In this document: positions 52,282-60,452 of the stretch, in pieces | Layout: every line of letters starts with the position of its first letter | How positions within the stretch are numbered: position 1 is the first letter of the stretch | DNA from: Salinimicrobium soli | GTDB lineage: Bacteria; Bacteroidota; Bacteroidia; Flavobacteriales; Flavobacteriaceae | Reading direction: 5' to 3' | Assembly: GCF_048323655.1 (NCBI RefSeq) | Contig: NZ_JBLUWW010000001.1 | Coordinates: forward strand, 682,001-746,000 | DNA: 64,000 nucleotides | Notes under the pieces: model-generated | Databases searched by the model: none | What the model saw: only the letters and a program-made list of their open reading frames with translations | What the model was told of the DNA's origin: nothing | Made by a program: the position numbers and the translations under genes

Positions 52282-52390
52282 TGAATGAAGAACTGAGTCA
52301 TGAATCTTGGCTCTTTCAGCGCAGCGATCTTGTTTCTCAATTTAACGTTCCCTTAATTACTCCTGCCTTAGCCAATAGCTTTCAACTTCT

Positions 52391-52398
52391 TATCTTTG
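52391..52398 (+). promoter_or_regulatory. Bacteroidota -7 promoter box, mfd
   Basis: TATCTTTG, an exact TAnnTTTG match, 16 bp before the TTG start of mfd. Confidence 0.65.
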
Positions 52399-52414
52399 CG
52401 CAAAATTCTAATTT

Positions 52415-55400
52415 TTGAGTAGATCTTCTATCGCCCAAAGCTTTGCACAGTCGGCTGAACAGCTGGAACTGGGAAAAGCTATTGCCCAGTCTCAACAGAA
52501 TGTACATTTAAAAGGCCTCGTAGGCTCGGCGCTTTCTTTTGTGATCGCCAATGCTTTTGAGGATTCAGAAAAGCCTTTTTTGCTGATCTTCAATGACAAG
52601 GAAGAAGCGGCCTATTATCTCAATGACCTGGAGCAGCTGATAGGAGATAAAAATGTGCTTTTTTACCCCGGAAGTTATCGCAGGCCTTACCAAATAGAAG
52701 AAACCGATAACGCCAACGTGCTGCTAAGGGCCGAGGTGCTAAACCGCATCAACTCCCGTAAGAAGCCGGCAGTTATAGTGACCTATCCGGATGCCCTTTT
52801 TGAGAAGGTGGTCACCAGAAAGGAGCTTGAAAAGAACACTTTAAAGATCCATGTGAACGACGAACTCTCTATTGATTTTGTCAACGAGGTAATGTTCGAA
52901 TACAAGTTCAAAAGAGTTGATTTCGTGACCGAACCCGGAGAATTTTCGGTGAGAGGTGGTATCCTGGATGTGTTTTCCTTCAGTAATGACGAGCCGTACC
53001 GTATCGAGTTCTTCGGAGATGAGGTGGAGAGCATCAGGACCTTTGATGTGGAAACGCAGCTTTCGGTGGACAAAGTGAAAAAGATCACGATCATTCCGAA
53101 TGTGGAGCACAAGCGGACTGAAGAAGTCCGGGAGAGTTTTCTGAAATATATTTCAAATAAGACCGTGGTCTTCACCAAAGACCTGGAGTTGCTTTCGGCA
53201 CAGGTGGATAAGTTGTTTGTCAAGGCTGTTGAAGCTTTTAAGGAACTTTCCGAAGATATCAAACACGGCACGCCCGAAGAATTGTTCTGTAATTCCACAC
53301 TTTTGAAGGAACAGCTGCAGGACTATTCGGTAGTGGAAATGTCAAGCCGGCATTACCAGTTGCAGCCGGGGCAGGAGCCGCAAACAATTGAATTCAATAC
53401 AAAGCCACAGCCTTCGTTCAATAAGCATTTTGATCTTTTGATCCAGGACCTGCATGAGCGGTCTGAAGAAGGATATGCCAACTATATCTTCTGCGTAAGC
53501 GAGCAGCAGGCCAAGCGGTTCCATGACATTTTTGACGATGTAGATCGGGAGGTGAAATACAAGACCGTGGTGCTTTCCATGTACCAGGGATTTATTGATG
53601 AGAACTCGAAAATGGTGTGCTATACAGACCACCAGATCTTTGAACGCTATCACAAATTTCACTTAAAGAACGGCTACGCCAAGAAACAGGCGATCACGCT
53701 GAAGGAGCTTACCAGCCTCGAAGTTGGCGACTATGTGACTCATATTGACCACGGAATTGGGAAATTCGGCGGACTTCAAAAAATTGACGTTGAAGGCAAA
53801 AAACAGGAAGCGATCAAGCTCATCTATGGGGAGCGCGACATTCTTTACCTGAGCATTCACTCGCTGCACAAGATCTCGAAATATAACGGCAAGGACGGCA
53901 AGCCGCCCAAAATTTACAAGCTGGGCAGTAACGCCTGGAAAAACCTGAAGCAGAAGACCAAGGCGAGGGTGAAACACATTGCTTTCAACCTGATCGAACT
54001 TTACGCCAAGCGCAGGCTGCAGAAAGGTTTTGCTTATGGTCCCGATTCCTATCTTCAACACGAGTTGGAAGCATCTTTTATCTACGAAGATACTCCCGAT
54101 CAAAGTAGCGCCACGGCAGATGTCAAAACCGATATGGAAAACGAACGCCCAATGGATCGCCTGGTTTGTGGGGATGTTGGCTTCGGAAAGACTGAGGTTG
54201 CCATTAGAGCAGCCTTTAAAGCGGTAGACAACGGAAAACAGGTAGCAGTGCTGGTGCCAACCACCATTCTGGCTTTTCAGCATTACAAGACTTTTACAGA
54301 ACGGCTGAAAGATTTTCCTGTAACTGTAGATTACCTGAACCGTTTCAGGACGGCTAAAGAACGCAGAACCACGCTGGAGGAATTGGAAAATGGGAAAGTA
54401 GATATCGTCATTGGAACCCATCAGCTGGTGAACAAAGCTGTAAAATTTAAAGACCTTGGATTGCTTATAGTTGATGAGGAACAGAAATTCGGAGTGGCCG
54501 TAAAAGACAAGCTGAAGACCATCAAGGAGAATGTCGATACCCTTACTTTGACCGCGACGCCAATTCCGCGTACGCTGCAGTTCAGTTTGATGGCAGCACG
54601 GGATCTTTCCACTATCACGACTCCGCCGCCAAACAGGTATCCGATAGAATCTCATGTGATACGTTTTTCCGAAGAAACCATTCGCGATGCGATCTCTTAC
54701 GAGATACAAAGAGGCGGGCAGGTATTCTTTATCCACAACCGGGTAGAAAATATTAAGGAAGTCGCCGGCATGATACAGCGACTGGTGCCAGATGCGAAGA
54801 TCGGGATTGGTCACGGGCAAATGGAAGGAAAGAAGCTGGAGAACCTGATGCTGAAGTTCATGAACGGGGAATTTGATGTGCTGGTTTCCACCACGATCGT
54901 GGAAAGCGGGCTGGACGTTTCAAATGCCAACACTATTTTTATCAACAATGCCAATAACTTCGGACTTTCAGACCTGCACCAGATGCGAGGAAGGGTAGGA
55001 CGCAGTAATAAAAAAGCTTTCTGTTATTTCATCACTCCGCCATACTCTGCGATGACCGATGATGCCCGCAAGCGAATCACTGCTTTAGAACAATTTAGCG
55101 AACTGGGCAGCGGCTTCAATATCGCGATGAAAGACCTTGAAATTCGCGGTGCGGGAGACCTTTTAGGAGGGGAACAATCCGGATTCATCAACGAAATTGG
55201 TTTTGATACCTATCAGAAAATATTGAATGAAGCCATTGAAGAGCTCAAGGAAAATGAGTTCAAGGAGCTGTATGCTGATCAGGTTTCTGAAGACAAAGAA
55301 TACGTCAAAGACACCCAGATCGATAGTGACTTCGAACTGCTGTTCCCGGATGATTACATCAACAATATTTCTGAACGTCTGAACCTGTACACACAGCTCA

Positions 55401-55795
55401 ATAATGTAAAGAACGAAGAAGAGCTGGAGAAATTCGAAGCCGAACTGGTAGACCGGTTCGGAGAACTGCCTGATCCTGCAGAAGATCTGCTGAACAGCGT
55501 CCGCATCAAATGGATCGCTTCGGCAATAGGGCTGGAGAAGATCGTGATGAAACAGGGCAAGTTGATAGGCTATTTCATCGCCGATCAAAATTCCGGTTTC
55601 TACCAAAGCAAGGCCTTTACAAAGGTACTGCAGTACGTGCAGACGCATCCGCATTCCTGCACCATGAAAGAAAAGAAAACCCGCGCCGGGCTGAGGTTGC
55701 TGCTCACCTTCGAAAAAGTGACTTCAATAGATCGCGCTTTGCAGGTATTGAAGCCGCTGGATGTGAAGGCGAAAGTTGAGGTGGAAGAAAAATAA
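52415..55795 (+). CDS. mfd: Transcription-repair coupling factor Mfd
   Basis: A 1126-residue SF2 translocase that removes RNA polymerase stalled at lesions and recruits UvrA. Order: UvrB-like N-terminal domains, RNA-polymerase interaction domain near 440-500 (GDYVTHIDHGIGKFGG), Walker A GDVGFGKTEVAIRA, DEEQ box LIVDEEQKFG, TRG and C-terminal motifs QMRGRVGRSNKKAF, and the TRCF C-terminal domain. Start is TTG at 52415, just downstream of an exact promoter box; no ATG is available nearby. Intact and of normal length. Confidence 0.97.
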   Translation: MSRSSIAQSFAQSAEQLELGKAIAQSQQNVHLKGLVGSALSFVIANAFEDSEKPFLLIFNDKEEAAYYLNDLEQLIGDKNVLFYPGSYRRPYQIEETDNANVLLRAEVLNRINSRKKPAVIVTYPDALFEKVVTRKELEKNTLKIHVNDELSIDFVNEVMFEYKFKRVDFVTEPGEFSVRGGILDVFSFSNDEPYRIEFFGDEVESIRTFDVETQLSVDKVKKITIIPNVEHKRTEEVRESFLKYISNKTVVFTKDLELLSAQVDKLFVKAVEAFKELSEDIKHGTPEELFCNSTLLKEQLQDYSVVEMSSRHYQLQPGQEPQTIEFNTKPQPSFNKHFDLLIQDLHERSEEGYANYIFCVSEQQAKRFHDIFDDVDREVKYKTVVLSMYQGFIDENSKMVCYTDHQIFERYHKFHLKNGYAKKQAITLKELTSLEVGDYVTHIDHGIGKFGGLQKIDVEGKKQEAIKLIYGERDILYLSIHSLHKISKYNGKDGKPPKIYKLGSNAWKNLKQKTKARVKHIAFNLIELYAKRRLQKGFAYGPDSYLQHELEASFIYEDTPDQSSATADVKTDMENERPMDRLVCGDVGFGKTEVAIRAAFKAVDNGKQVAVLVPTTILAFQHYKTFTERLKDFPVTVDYLNRFRTAKERRTTLEELENGKVDIVIGTHQLVNKAVKFKDLGLLIVDEEQKFGVAVKDKLKTIKENVDTLTLTATPIPRTLQFSLMAARDLSTITTPPPNRYPIESHVIRFSEETIRDAISYEIQRGGQVFFIHNRVENIKEVAGMIQRLVPDAKIGIGHGQMEGKKLENLMLKFMNGEFDVLVSTTIVESGLDVSNANTIFINNANNFGLSDLHQMRGRVGRSNKKAFCYFITPPYSAMTDDARKRITALEQFSELGSGFNIAMKDLEIRGAGDLLGGEQSGFINEIGFDTYQKILNEAIEELKENEFKELYADQVSEDKEYVKDTQIDSDFELLFPDDYINNISERLNLYTQLNNVKNEEELEKFEAELVDRFGELPDPAEDLLNSVRIKWIASAIGLEKIVMKQGKLIGYFIADQNSGFYQSKAFTKVLQYVQTHPHSCTMKEKKTRAGLRLLLTFEKVTSIDRALQVLKPLDVKAKVEVEEK

Positions 55796-55801
55796 TACTT
55801 C

Positions 55802-55821
55802 TTCAAAATGACATTTTTGAG
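55802..55821. repeat. Palindrome, CAAAAATGnCATTTTTG family (imperfect)
   Basis: TTCAAAATG-a-CATTTTTGAG: one A is missing from the left arm. It directly follows the mfd stop. Confidence 0.65.
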
Positions 55822-55836
55822 AGGTGATCTTTTGAC

Positions 55837-55873
55837 AGACCTCACAGGTTTCAAAAACCTGTGAGGTCTTTTG
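55837..55873. terminator. mfd terminator, GACCTCAC/GTGAGGTC family
   Basis: Perfect 15-bp arms (AGACCTCACAGGTTT and complement) with a 3-base loop, followed by TTTT. It overlaps the end of the minus-strand gene at 55874, so it may serve both directions. Confidence 0.85.
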
Positions 55874-56257
55874 TTATTCCATTACCGCATCTTTCGGGAA
55901 ATAAAAAACTCCCGATGGCTCCTCTAAAAGTTCAAAATGAAGCCTGTTGTTCGCTTTATCAAAAGTGAGCCTGATCTTTCCGGTTGTGAGACTATACCCA
56001 CTTTTGATTGTTCCTTCAAAAGTGTTTGTTCCTGTCGGCCTCAAATCAATAGAAAGCTCCTCATCACTGCAGTCTACATACCTTCCGTTATAAGCAATCG
56101 AGCAATGGGTTCCTTTTATAGCGCCATCCACTTCAGTTAAATCAATTTCAAATTGTTCAGTACCGTCTTCAGAAGTCCAGGACCTTGAATTGCAAATTTC
56201 CGGTGAAGCTTGTTGCCGAGAAAGAACAGGAATAGAGTACAGGATAAAAGCGATCAA
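55874..56257 (-). CDS. Exported protein of unknown function, start codon region unusual
   Basis: A 127-residue frame from TTG 56257: hydrophobic MIAFILYSIPVLS, then a secreted-type domain with three Cys (ICNSRSW, GTHCSIAYNGRYVDC) and C-terminal NRLHFELLEEPSGVFYFP. No family recognised. In frame upstream the DNA would read SEKKIFLL but has no start codon. A GTG at the right place is out of frame by one base because of a run of seven A. With eight, it would read as a normal basic signal peptide. Either translation starts at TTG with a weak signal peptide, or the gene has a start-region frameshift. Confidence 0.6.
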   Translation of the reverse strand: MIAFILYSIPVLSRQQASPEICNSRSWTSEDGTEQFEIDLTEVDGAIKGTHCSIAYNGRYVDCSDEELSIDLRPTGTNTFEGTIKSGYSLTTGKIRLTFDKANNRLHFELLEEPSGVFYFPKDAVME

Positions 56258-56293
56258 TAGAAAAATTTTTTTCTCACTAAGTAGTTTAAAATT

Positions 56294-56812
56294 TTAGGTG
56301 GGAGACAGGTAATTGATCTTCCTGATCACCCCTGATTGAGGGTCAAATTCAATGCAGATATAAGCAGATTCTTTTTCTTGTTTAAAAAGAGCGCAAAAAG
56401 AGCCATTTTTTAGAGGTTTACTATTCAGGGTCCCTTCAAAATCCAGCCCGGAAATTGATTCACCCAATTTCCACACGTTTCCTTTTATTTCAAGTACTGC
56501 TTGATTGCTAAGGATTTCTAAATAATATAAGGTCCTTTCGTGCAATGCGTTTCCGTAGACGAGCAGCATTTCATCGTTTTTATAGCTCAAAGCCTCCGGA
56601 TCAGGGTTTTCTTTGCTAAAGGGCATCTCAAGTAATTCAGAAATTTCGGCTAGTCCACCCTTGAAAAATAAGATTTGCTCCAAGGGTACTTCATTTATCT
56701 TGATCTGCTTATATTCTTCTTCAGTTAGCACATTTATGCCCAATTGCCCGTTCTCCTGGGAAAACACTTTTGGTAAACAAAAGAGAAAAAGGATTAAGAA
56801 GATGTATTTCAT
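56294..56812 (-). CDS. Exported protein of unknown function
   Basis: A 172-residue protein with signal peptide MKYIFLILFLFCLPKVFSQ, then an acidic mature region (TEEEYKQIKINEVPLEQILF, SYKNDEMLLVYGNALHERTL, FDPQSGVIRKINYL). No family recognised. Expected periplasmic. It lies 36 bp upstream of the 55874-56257 gene on the same strand, so the two are probably one transcript. Confidence 0.65.
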   Translation of the reverse strand: MKYIFLILFLFCLPKVFSQENGQLGINVLTEEEYKQIKINEVPLEQILFFKGGLAEISELLEMPFSKENPDPEALSYKNDEMLLVYGNALHERTLYYLEILSNQAVLEIKGNVWKLGESISGLDFEGTLNSKPLKNGSFCALFKQEKESAYICIEFDPQSGVIRKINYLSPT

Positions 56813-56866
56813 ATATGGCTTTGCTGGAATAGAAAGATACTATAAAGTTCTTAAATGACATTTTAG

Positions 56867-56913
56867 AGACCTCACAGTCCCGATAGTTGTCGGGATAAAA
56901 AACTGTGAGGTCT
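56867..56913. repeat. Nested hairpin, GACCTCAC/GTGAGGTC family
   Basis: AGACCTCACAG pairs with CTGTGAGGTCT, enclosing an inner hairpin TCCCGA-tagttg-TCGGGA, followed by TTCTTTT. Same outer arms as the copies at 25823, 47270, 55837 and 60306. Confidence 0.8.
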
Positions 56914-56996
56914 TTCTTTTTAAAAATTAGCTTCTAAAAATCAGCAGGAAATTTTCTTTCATACTTCCTGCCGAAAAAAAAATCAAAAAAGTTATT

Positions 56997-57031
56997 AACT
57001 ATAACGTTTCCATTTCGCAACTAAAACGTTT
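56997..57031. promoter_or_regulatory. Two candidate operator copies upstream of pflB
   Basis: AACTATAACGTTT (56997-57009) and AACTAAAACGTTT (57019-57031), 22 bp apart, about two helical turns. The first is identical to the site between fbp and GNAT-lysC. A central AACGTT resembles sites of LacI-type or similar dimeric regulators, but the regulator is not identified. Confidence 0.45.
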
Positions 57032-57146
57032 GAATAGTTCTTGGCCTGTCAGGGCCCATAAAACCTGATATTTGTCATGCTTTCAGCAGCCTTCCTGTTG
57101 TTGTTTTGTTCTATCAAAAGGAGAAATCAACTCAAAATTTGTATCA

Positions 57147-59387
57147 ATGGAAACAATCAGTAAAAAGGCAAACTTCCAGTTCGCTACAGGATCATGGGCT
57201 AAAAAAATCGATGTCAGGGATTTCGTTTTAAATAATATTACTCCGTATTACGGAGATGCCTCTTTTCTGAAAGGCGCCAGTAACAGAACAAAGAAGTTAT
57301 GGAAAATCTGTTTGCAGGCGATGAAAGAAGAACGGGAAAACGGAGGCTGCAGGGCTATTGATACAGAGACCATCTCAGGAATTTCCAGTCATGGACCCGG
57401 TTATATCAACAAGGATCTTGAAGTGATCGTGGGTCTGCAAACCGATGAGCTTCTTAAAAGAGCCATGAAACCTTTTGGAGGTTACCGCGTAGTAGAAGGT
57501 GCGGTTACCGAAAGAGGCCTACAGGTCTCTCCCCGCGTTACTGAGATCTTTCAGTACACCAAAGACCATAACAATGCCGTATTTTCTGCCTATGATGCTG
57601 AGATTAGAGATTATCGTTCCTACGGAATCCTTACGGGACTACCAGATAATTATGCCCGCGGAAGGATCATTGGAGATTACCGTCGCCTTGCCCTCTACGG
57701 AATTGATCGCCTCATCGAAGCCAAAGAAGCCGATAAAGTGGCCGTGGCCGGTGAAATGACAGATCATAAGATCAGGCTGCGGGAGGAAATTTCAGACCAG
57801 ATCCTGGCACTCCAGGAGATGAAAAAGCTCGGCCAGTCTTACGGACTTGATCTGTGCCGTCCTGCAGAGAATGCTCAGGAAGCTGTACAATGGGTGTATA
57901 TGGCCTACCTTGCCGCAGTAAAAGAGCAGGATGGTGCTGCTATGTCCCTCGGAAATGTTTCTTCTTTCCTGGATATCTATATAGAAAGAGATCTTGCTGA
58001 AGGTCTTATTTCCGAAGAAGAGGCTCAGGAGTTGATCGACCAGTTCGTAATGAAACTTCGAATGGTAAGACACTTGAGACCGGGAGCATATGATGAGATC
58101 TTTGGAGGAGATCCTACCTGGGTAACCGAAGCCATTGGCGGACAACTGCAGGATGGAAGAACCAAAGTTACCAAGACCTCCTTCAGATTCCTACAGACCT
58201 TATATAACCTTGGCGCCTCTCCGGAACCAAACCTTACCGTATTGTGGTCACAGGACCTTCCTGAAGGTTTTAAAGAATTTTGTTCAAAAGTGTCAATTGA
58301 TACCTCTTCTATCCAGTATGAAAACGACGACCTGATGAGGAGACTTAGAGGAACAGATGACTACGGAATCGCTTGCTGTGTTTCTCACCAGGAGATCGGG
58401 AAAAGGATCCAATTCTTCGGTGCCCGCGTCAACCTTCCAAAAACTCTATTGATGGCGCTTAACGAAGGTAGGGAAGAAAAAACCGGGGAAAAGATTTTGG
58501 ATCAGATCGATGCCCTAAAAGGACCTTATCTCAATTACGACGAGGTGATGGATAACTTTAAACTCGCCATGATACAGGTGGCCGCGGTATATTCCAGGAC
58601 CATGAATATCATCCACTTTATGCATGACCGCTATTACTATGAAAAGGCACAAATGGCTTTAATAGATTCAGATCCGGGTGTGGATATGGCCTATGGAGCT
58701 GCCGGGATCTCTATCATTGCCGATTCCCTTGCAGCCATTAAACATGCTAAAGTAAAACCGGTCAGAAACGAACAGGGACTTACCGTTGACTTTGAAATAG
58801 ACAGGGATTATCCAAAATTTGGAAATGATGACGATCGCGTGGACGCCATCGCCCGTGAGATCACTGAATTCTTTTCAAAAGAACTCGCCCGCCATAGATG
58901 TTATAAAGATGCCGTGCCTACTCTTTCTCTGCTCACTATTACCTCTAATGTGATGTATGGAAAGAAAACAGGTGCCACTCCCGACGGAAGAAAAGAAGGA
59001 GAAGCTTTTGCTCCCGGAGCAAACCCAATGCACGGGCGTGATACCAACGGTGCAATTGCCTCCCTGAATTCGGTGGCCAAGATCAACTATAAATATGCCA
59101 TGGACGGGATTTCCAATACCTTTTCGGTAGTGCCAAAATCTCTTGGAAGCGATCGGGAAGACCAGGTGGAGAACCTTGTGACACTTTTAGATGGTTATTT
59201 CTATAAAAACGCACATCACCTTAACGTCAATGTTCTTGACCGGGAGACTTTGATGGATGCCTATGAACATCCTGAAAAATATCCGCAGCTTACCATTCGA
59301 GTGTCGGGTTATGCGGTCAATTTCACCAGGTTGTCTAGGGCTCATCAGCTAGAGGTGATCACCAGGACCTTCCATGAAAATATGTAG
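57147..59387 (+). CDS. pflB: Pyruvate formate-lyase (formate C-acetyltransferase)
   Basis: A 746-residue glycyl-radical enzyme converting pyruvate and CoA to acetyl-CoA and formate without oxygen. The active-site Cys pair is in GIACCVSHQE, and the glycyl radical site is RVSGYAVNF near the C-terminus (Gly about 721). ATG 57147 (METISKKANFQFATGSW) matches the family start; the upstream in-frame TTG at 57072 adds an unlikely Cys-rich peptide. Activated by PflA, encoded next. Indicates a fermentative capacity. Confidence 0.96.
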   Translation: METISKKANFQFATGSWAKKIDVRDFVLNNITPYYGDASFLKGASNRTKKLWKICLQAMKEERENGGCRAIDTETISGISSHGPGYINKDLEVIVGLQTDELLKRAMKPFGGYRVVEGAVTERGLQVSPRVTEIFQYTKDHNNAVFSAYDAEIRDYRSYGILTGLPDNYARGRIIGDYRRLALYGIDRLIEAKEADKVAVAGEMTDHKIRLREEISDQILALQEMKKLGQSYGLDLCRPAENAQEAVQWVYMAYLAAVKEQDGAAMSLGNVSSFLDIYIERDLAEGLISEEEAQELIDQFVMKLRMVRHLRPGAYDEIFGGDPTWVTEAIGGQLQDGRTKVTKTSFRFLQTLYNLGASPEPNLTVLWSQDLPEGFKEFCSKVSIDTSSIQYENDDLMRRLRGTDDYGIACCVSHQEIGKRIQFFGARVNLPKTLLMALNEGREEKTGEKILDQIDALKGPYLNYDEVMDNFKLAMIQVAAVYSRTMNIIHFMHDRYYYEKAQMALIDSDPGVDMAYGAAGISIIADSLAAIKHAKVKPVRNEQGLTVDFEIDRDYPKFGNDDDRVDAIAREITEFFSKELARHRCYKDAVPTLSLLTITSNVMYGKKTGATPDGRKEGEAFAPGANPMHGRDTNGAIASLNSVAKINYKYAMDGISNTFSVVPKSLGSDREDQVENLVTLLDGYFYKNAHHLNVNVLDRETLMDAYEHPEKYPQLTIRVSGYAVNFTRLSRAHQLEVITRTFHENM

Positions 59388-59396
59388 AAGAATTTA

Positions 59397-59430
59397 GAGC
59401 AGCCCAGGGTATTTATACCTTAGGCTGCTC
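59397..59430 (+). terminator. Hairpin between pflB and pflA
   Basis: GAGCAGCC pairs with GGCTGCTC, with a second stem GGTAT/ATACC inside. Only TCACT follows, so it is probably a partial terminator or mRNA-stability hairpin lowering pflA expression relative to pflB. Confidence 0.6.
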
Positions 59431-59450
59431 TCACTATTAAATCCATTGCA

Positions 59451-60239
59451 ATGATCGAGAACGGAATTTTGGGTGCCCAGGATGTGAGTCGGCTAAATGA
59501 AGGAGCTAATGAGAACCTTCGGGTTCATTCTATAGAGTCCTTTGGAACCCATGATGGGCCGGGTATACGCATGGTTATTTTTGTGCAGGGCTGCCAGTTC
59601 CGCTGCCTGTACTGTGCTAACCCCGACACGATGGATGTCAATGGTGGTAACTTCTACAATGTTAAAGAGCTTGTGAAACGGGCAGAGGCCCAAAAGTCTT
59701 ACTTCGGGAAAAAGGGTGGAGTTACGGTTTCGGGAGGAGAACCATTGTTGCAACGAACTCCGCTTCTTCAACTCTTCAAAAAACTTCATGAAAAGGGCAT
59801 TAATACAGTTCTTGATTCTAACGGAAGAATTTTAGACAAGGCTGCCAAAGAACTTCTCGAAGAGACCGACTTGCTGATGCTGGATGTGAAGCACTTTAAT
59901 AATGGCTGGCATAAAAAACTTACAGGTCTATCCAACAGTTCAACTTTAAAAGTTGCTAAACACAGGGAATCTACCGGAAAACGAATGTGGTTGCGATATG
60001 TGTTGGTGCCCGGATGGAGTGATCAAGAGGAATATTTGCATGAACTGGGAAACCATTTTAAAGACTATAAGACGATTGAACGCATTGAGGTTCTTCCATA
60101 CCATCAATTAGGGGTTCATAAATGGGAAGCGCTGGGAATGGAATATAAACTGAAAGGAGTTGAACGGCCATCCCCGGAAGAGCTGGAGAGAGTCCGGAAT
60201 ATTCTGGAGAAATATTTTCGAGACGTTCGGGTAAATTAA
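59451..60239 (+). CDS. pflA: Pyruvate formate-lyase activating enzyme
   Basis: A 262-residue radical SAM enzyme that generates the glycyl radical on PflB. Cluster motif FVQGCQFRCLYCANPDT (CxxxCxxC), SAM region GGVTVSGGEPLLQ, and the substrate region LMLDVKHFNNGWHKKLTG. An N-terminal stretch of about 25 residues precedes VHSIESFGTHDGPGIR. Directly downstream of pflB, separated by a hairpin. Confidence 0.95.
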   Translation: MIENGILGAQDVSRLNEGANENLRVHSIESFGTHDGPGIRMVIFVQGCQFRCLYCANPDTMDVNGGNFYNVKELVKRAEAQKSYFGKKGGVTVSGGEPLLQRTPLLQLFKKLHEKGINTVLDSNGRILDKAAKELLEETDLLMLDVKHFNNGWHKKLTGLSNSSTLKVAKHRESTGKRMWLRYVLVPGWSDQEEYLHELGNHFKDYKTIERIEVLPYHQLGVHKWEALGMEYKLKGVERPSPEELERVRNILEKYFRDVRVN

Positions 60240-60259
60240 GTGTTGTTTTTTGGGCCCTG

Positions 60260-60289
60260 ACAGATTGCGAAATCTGTTGGGGTTTTTTT
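60260..60289 (+). terminator. Terminator after pflA
   Basis: ACAGATT and AATCTGT form a 7-bp stem around GCGA, followed after TGGGG by seven T. Confidence 0.75.
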
Positions 60290-60305
60290 GAAATCAAATC
60301 TTTAG

Positions 60306-60345
60306 AGACCTCACAGTCCCGATAGTTATGGGTACTGTGAGGTCT
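60306..60345. repeat. GACCTCAC/GTGAGGTC family element
   Basis: AGACCTCACAGT pairs with ACTGTGAGGTCT; the interior CCCGATAGTTATGGG is a partly decayed copy of the inner hairpin seen at 56867. Second hairpin after pflA. Confidence 0.8.
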
Positions 60346-60452
60346 TGTTGTTTTTTCATCAATCCCTAAAATACCCTTAACGGCTTCTGCTGTTTTTTCT
60401 CCTTTGCTTAACTTGTAGGAAATCAAGTAATTCCTAACCAACCAAACCAGGC

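Larger units (their letters stand above)
56813..57146. other. 334-bp intergenic region between exported protein gene and pflB
   Basis: Contains a worn TTAAATG-a-CATTTTAG palindrome (about 56850-56866), the nested hairpin at 56867-56913 and two copies of a candidate operator (56997-57031). A TTG-initiated frame in phase with pflB starts at 57072, and a 28-codon frame from ATG 57078 overlaps the pflB start; I regard both as non-coding. Confidence 0.5.

Noticed and set aside
57078..57164. 28-codon upstream frame overlapping the pflB start (leader peptide)
   Set aside because: No ribosome-binding or codon-run evidence, and the overlap makes a classical attenuator unlikely.
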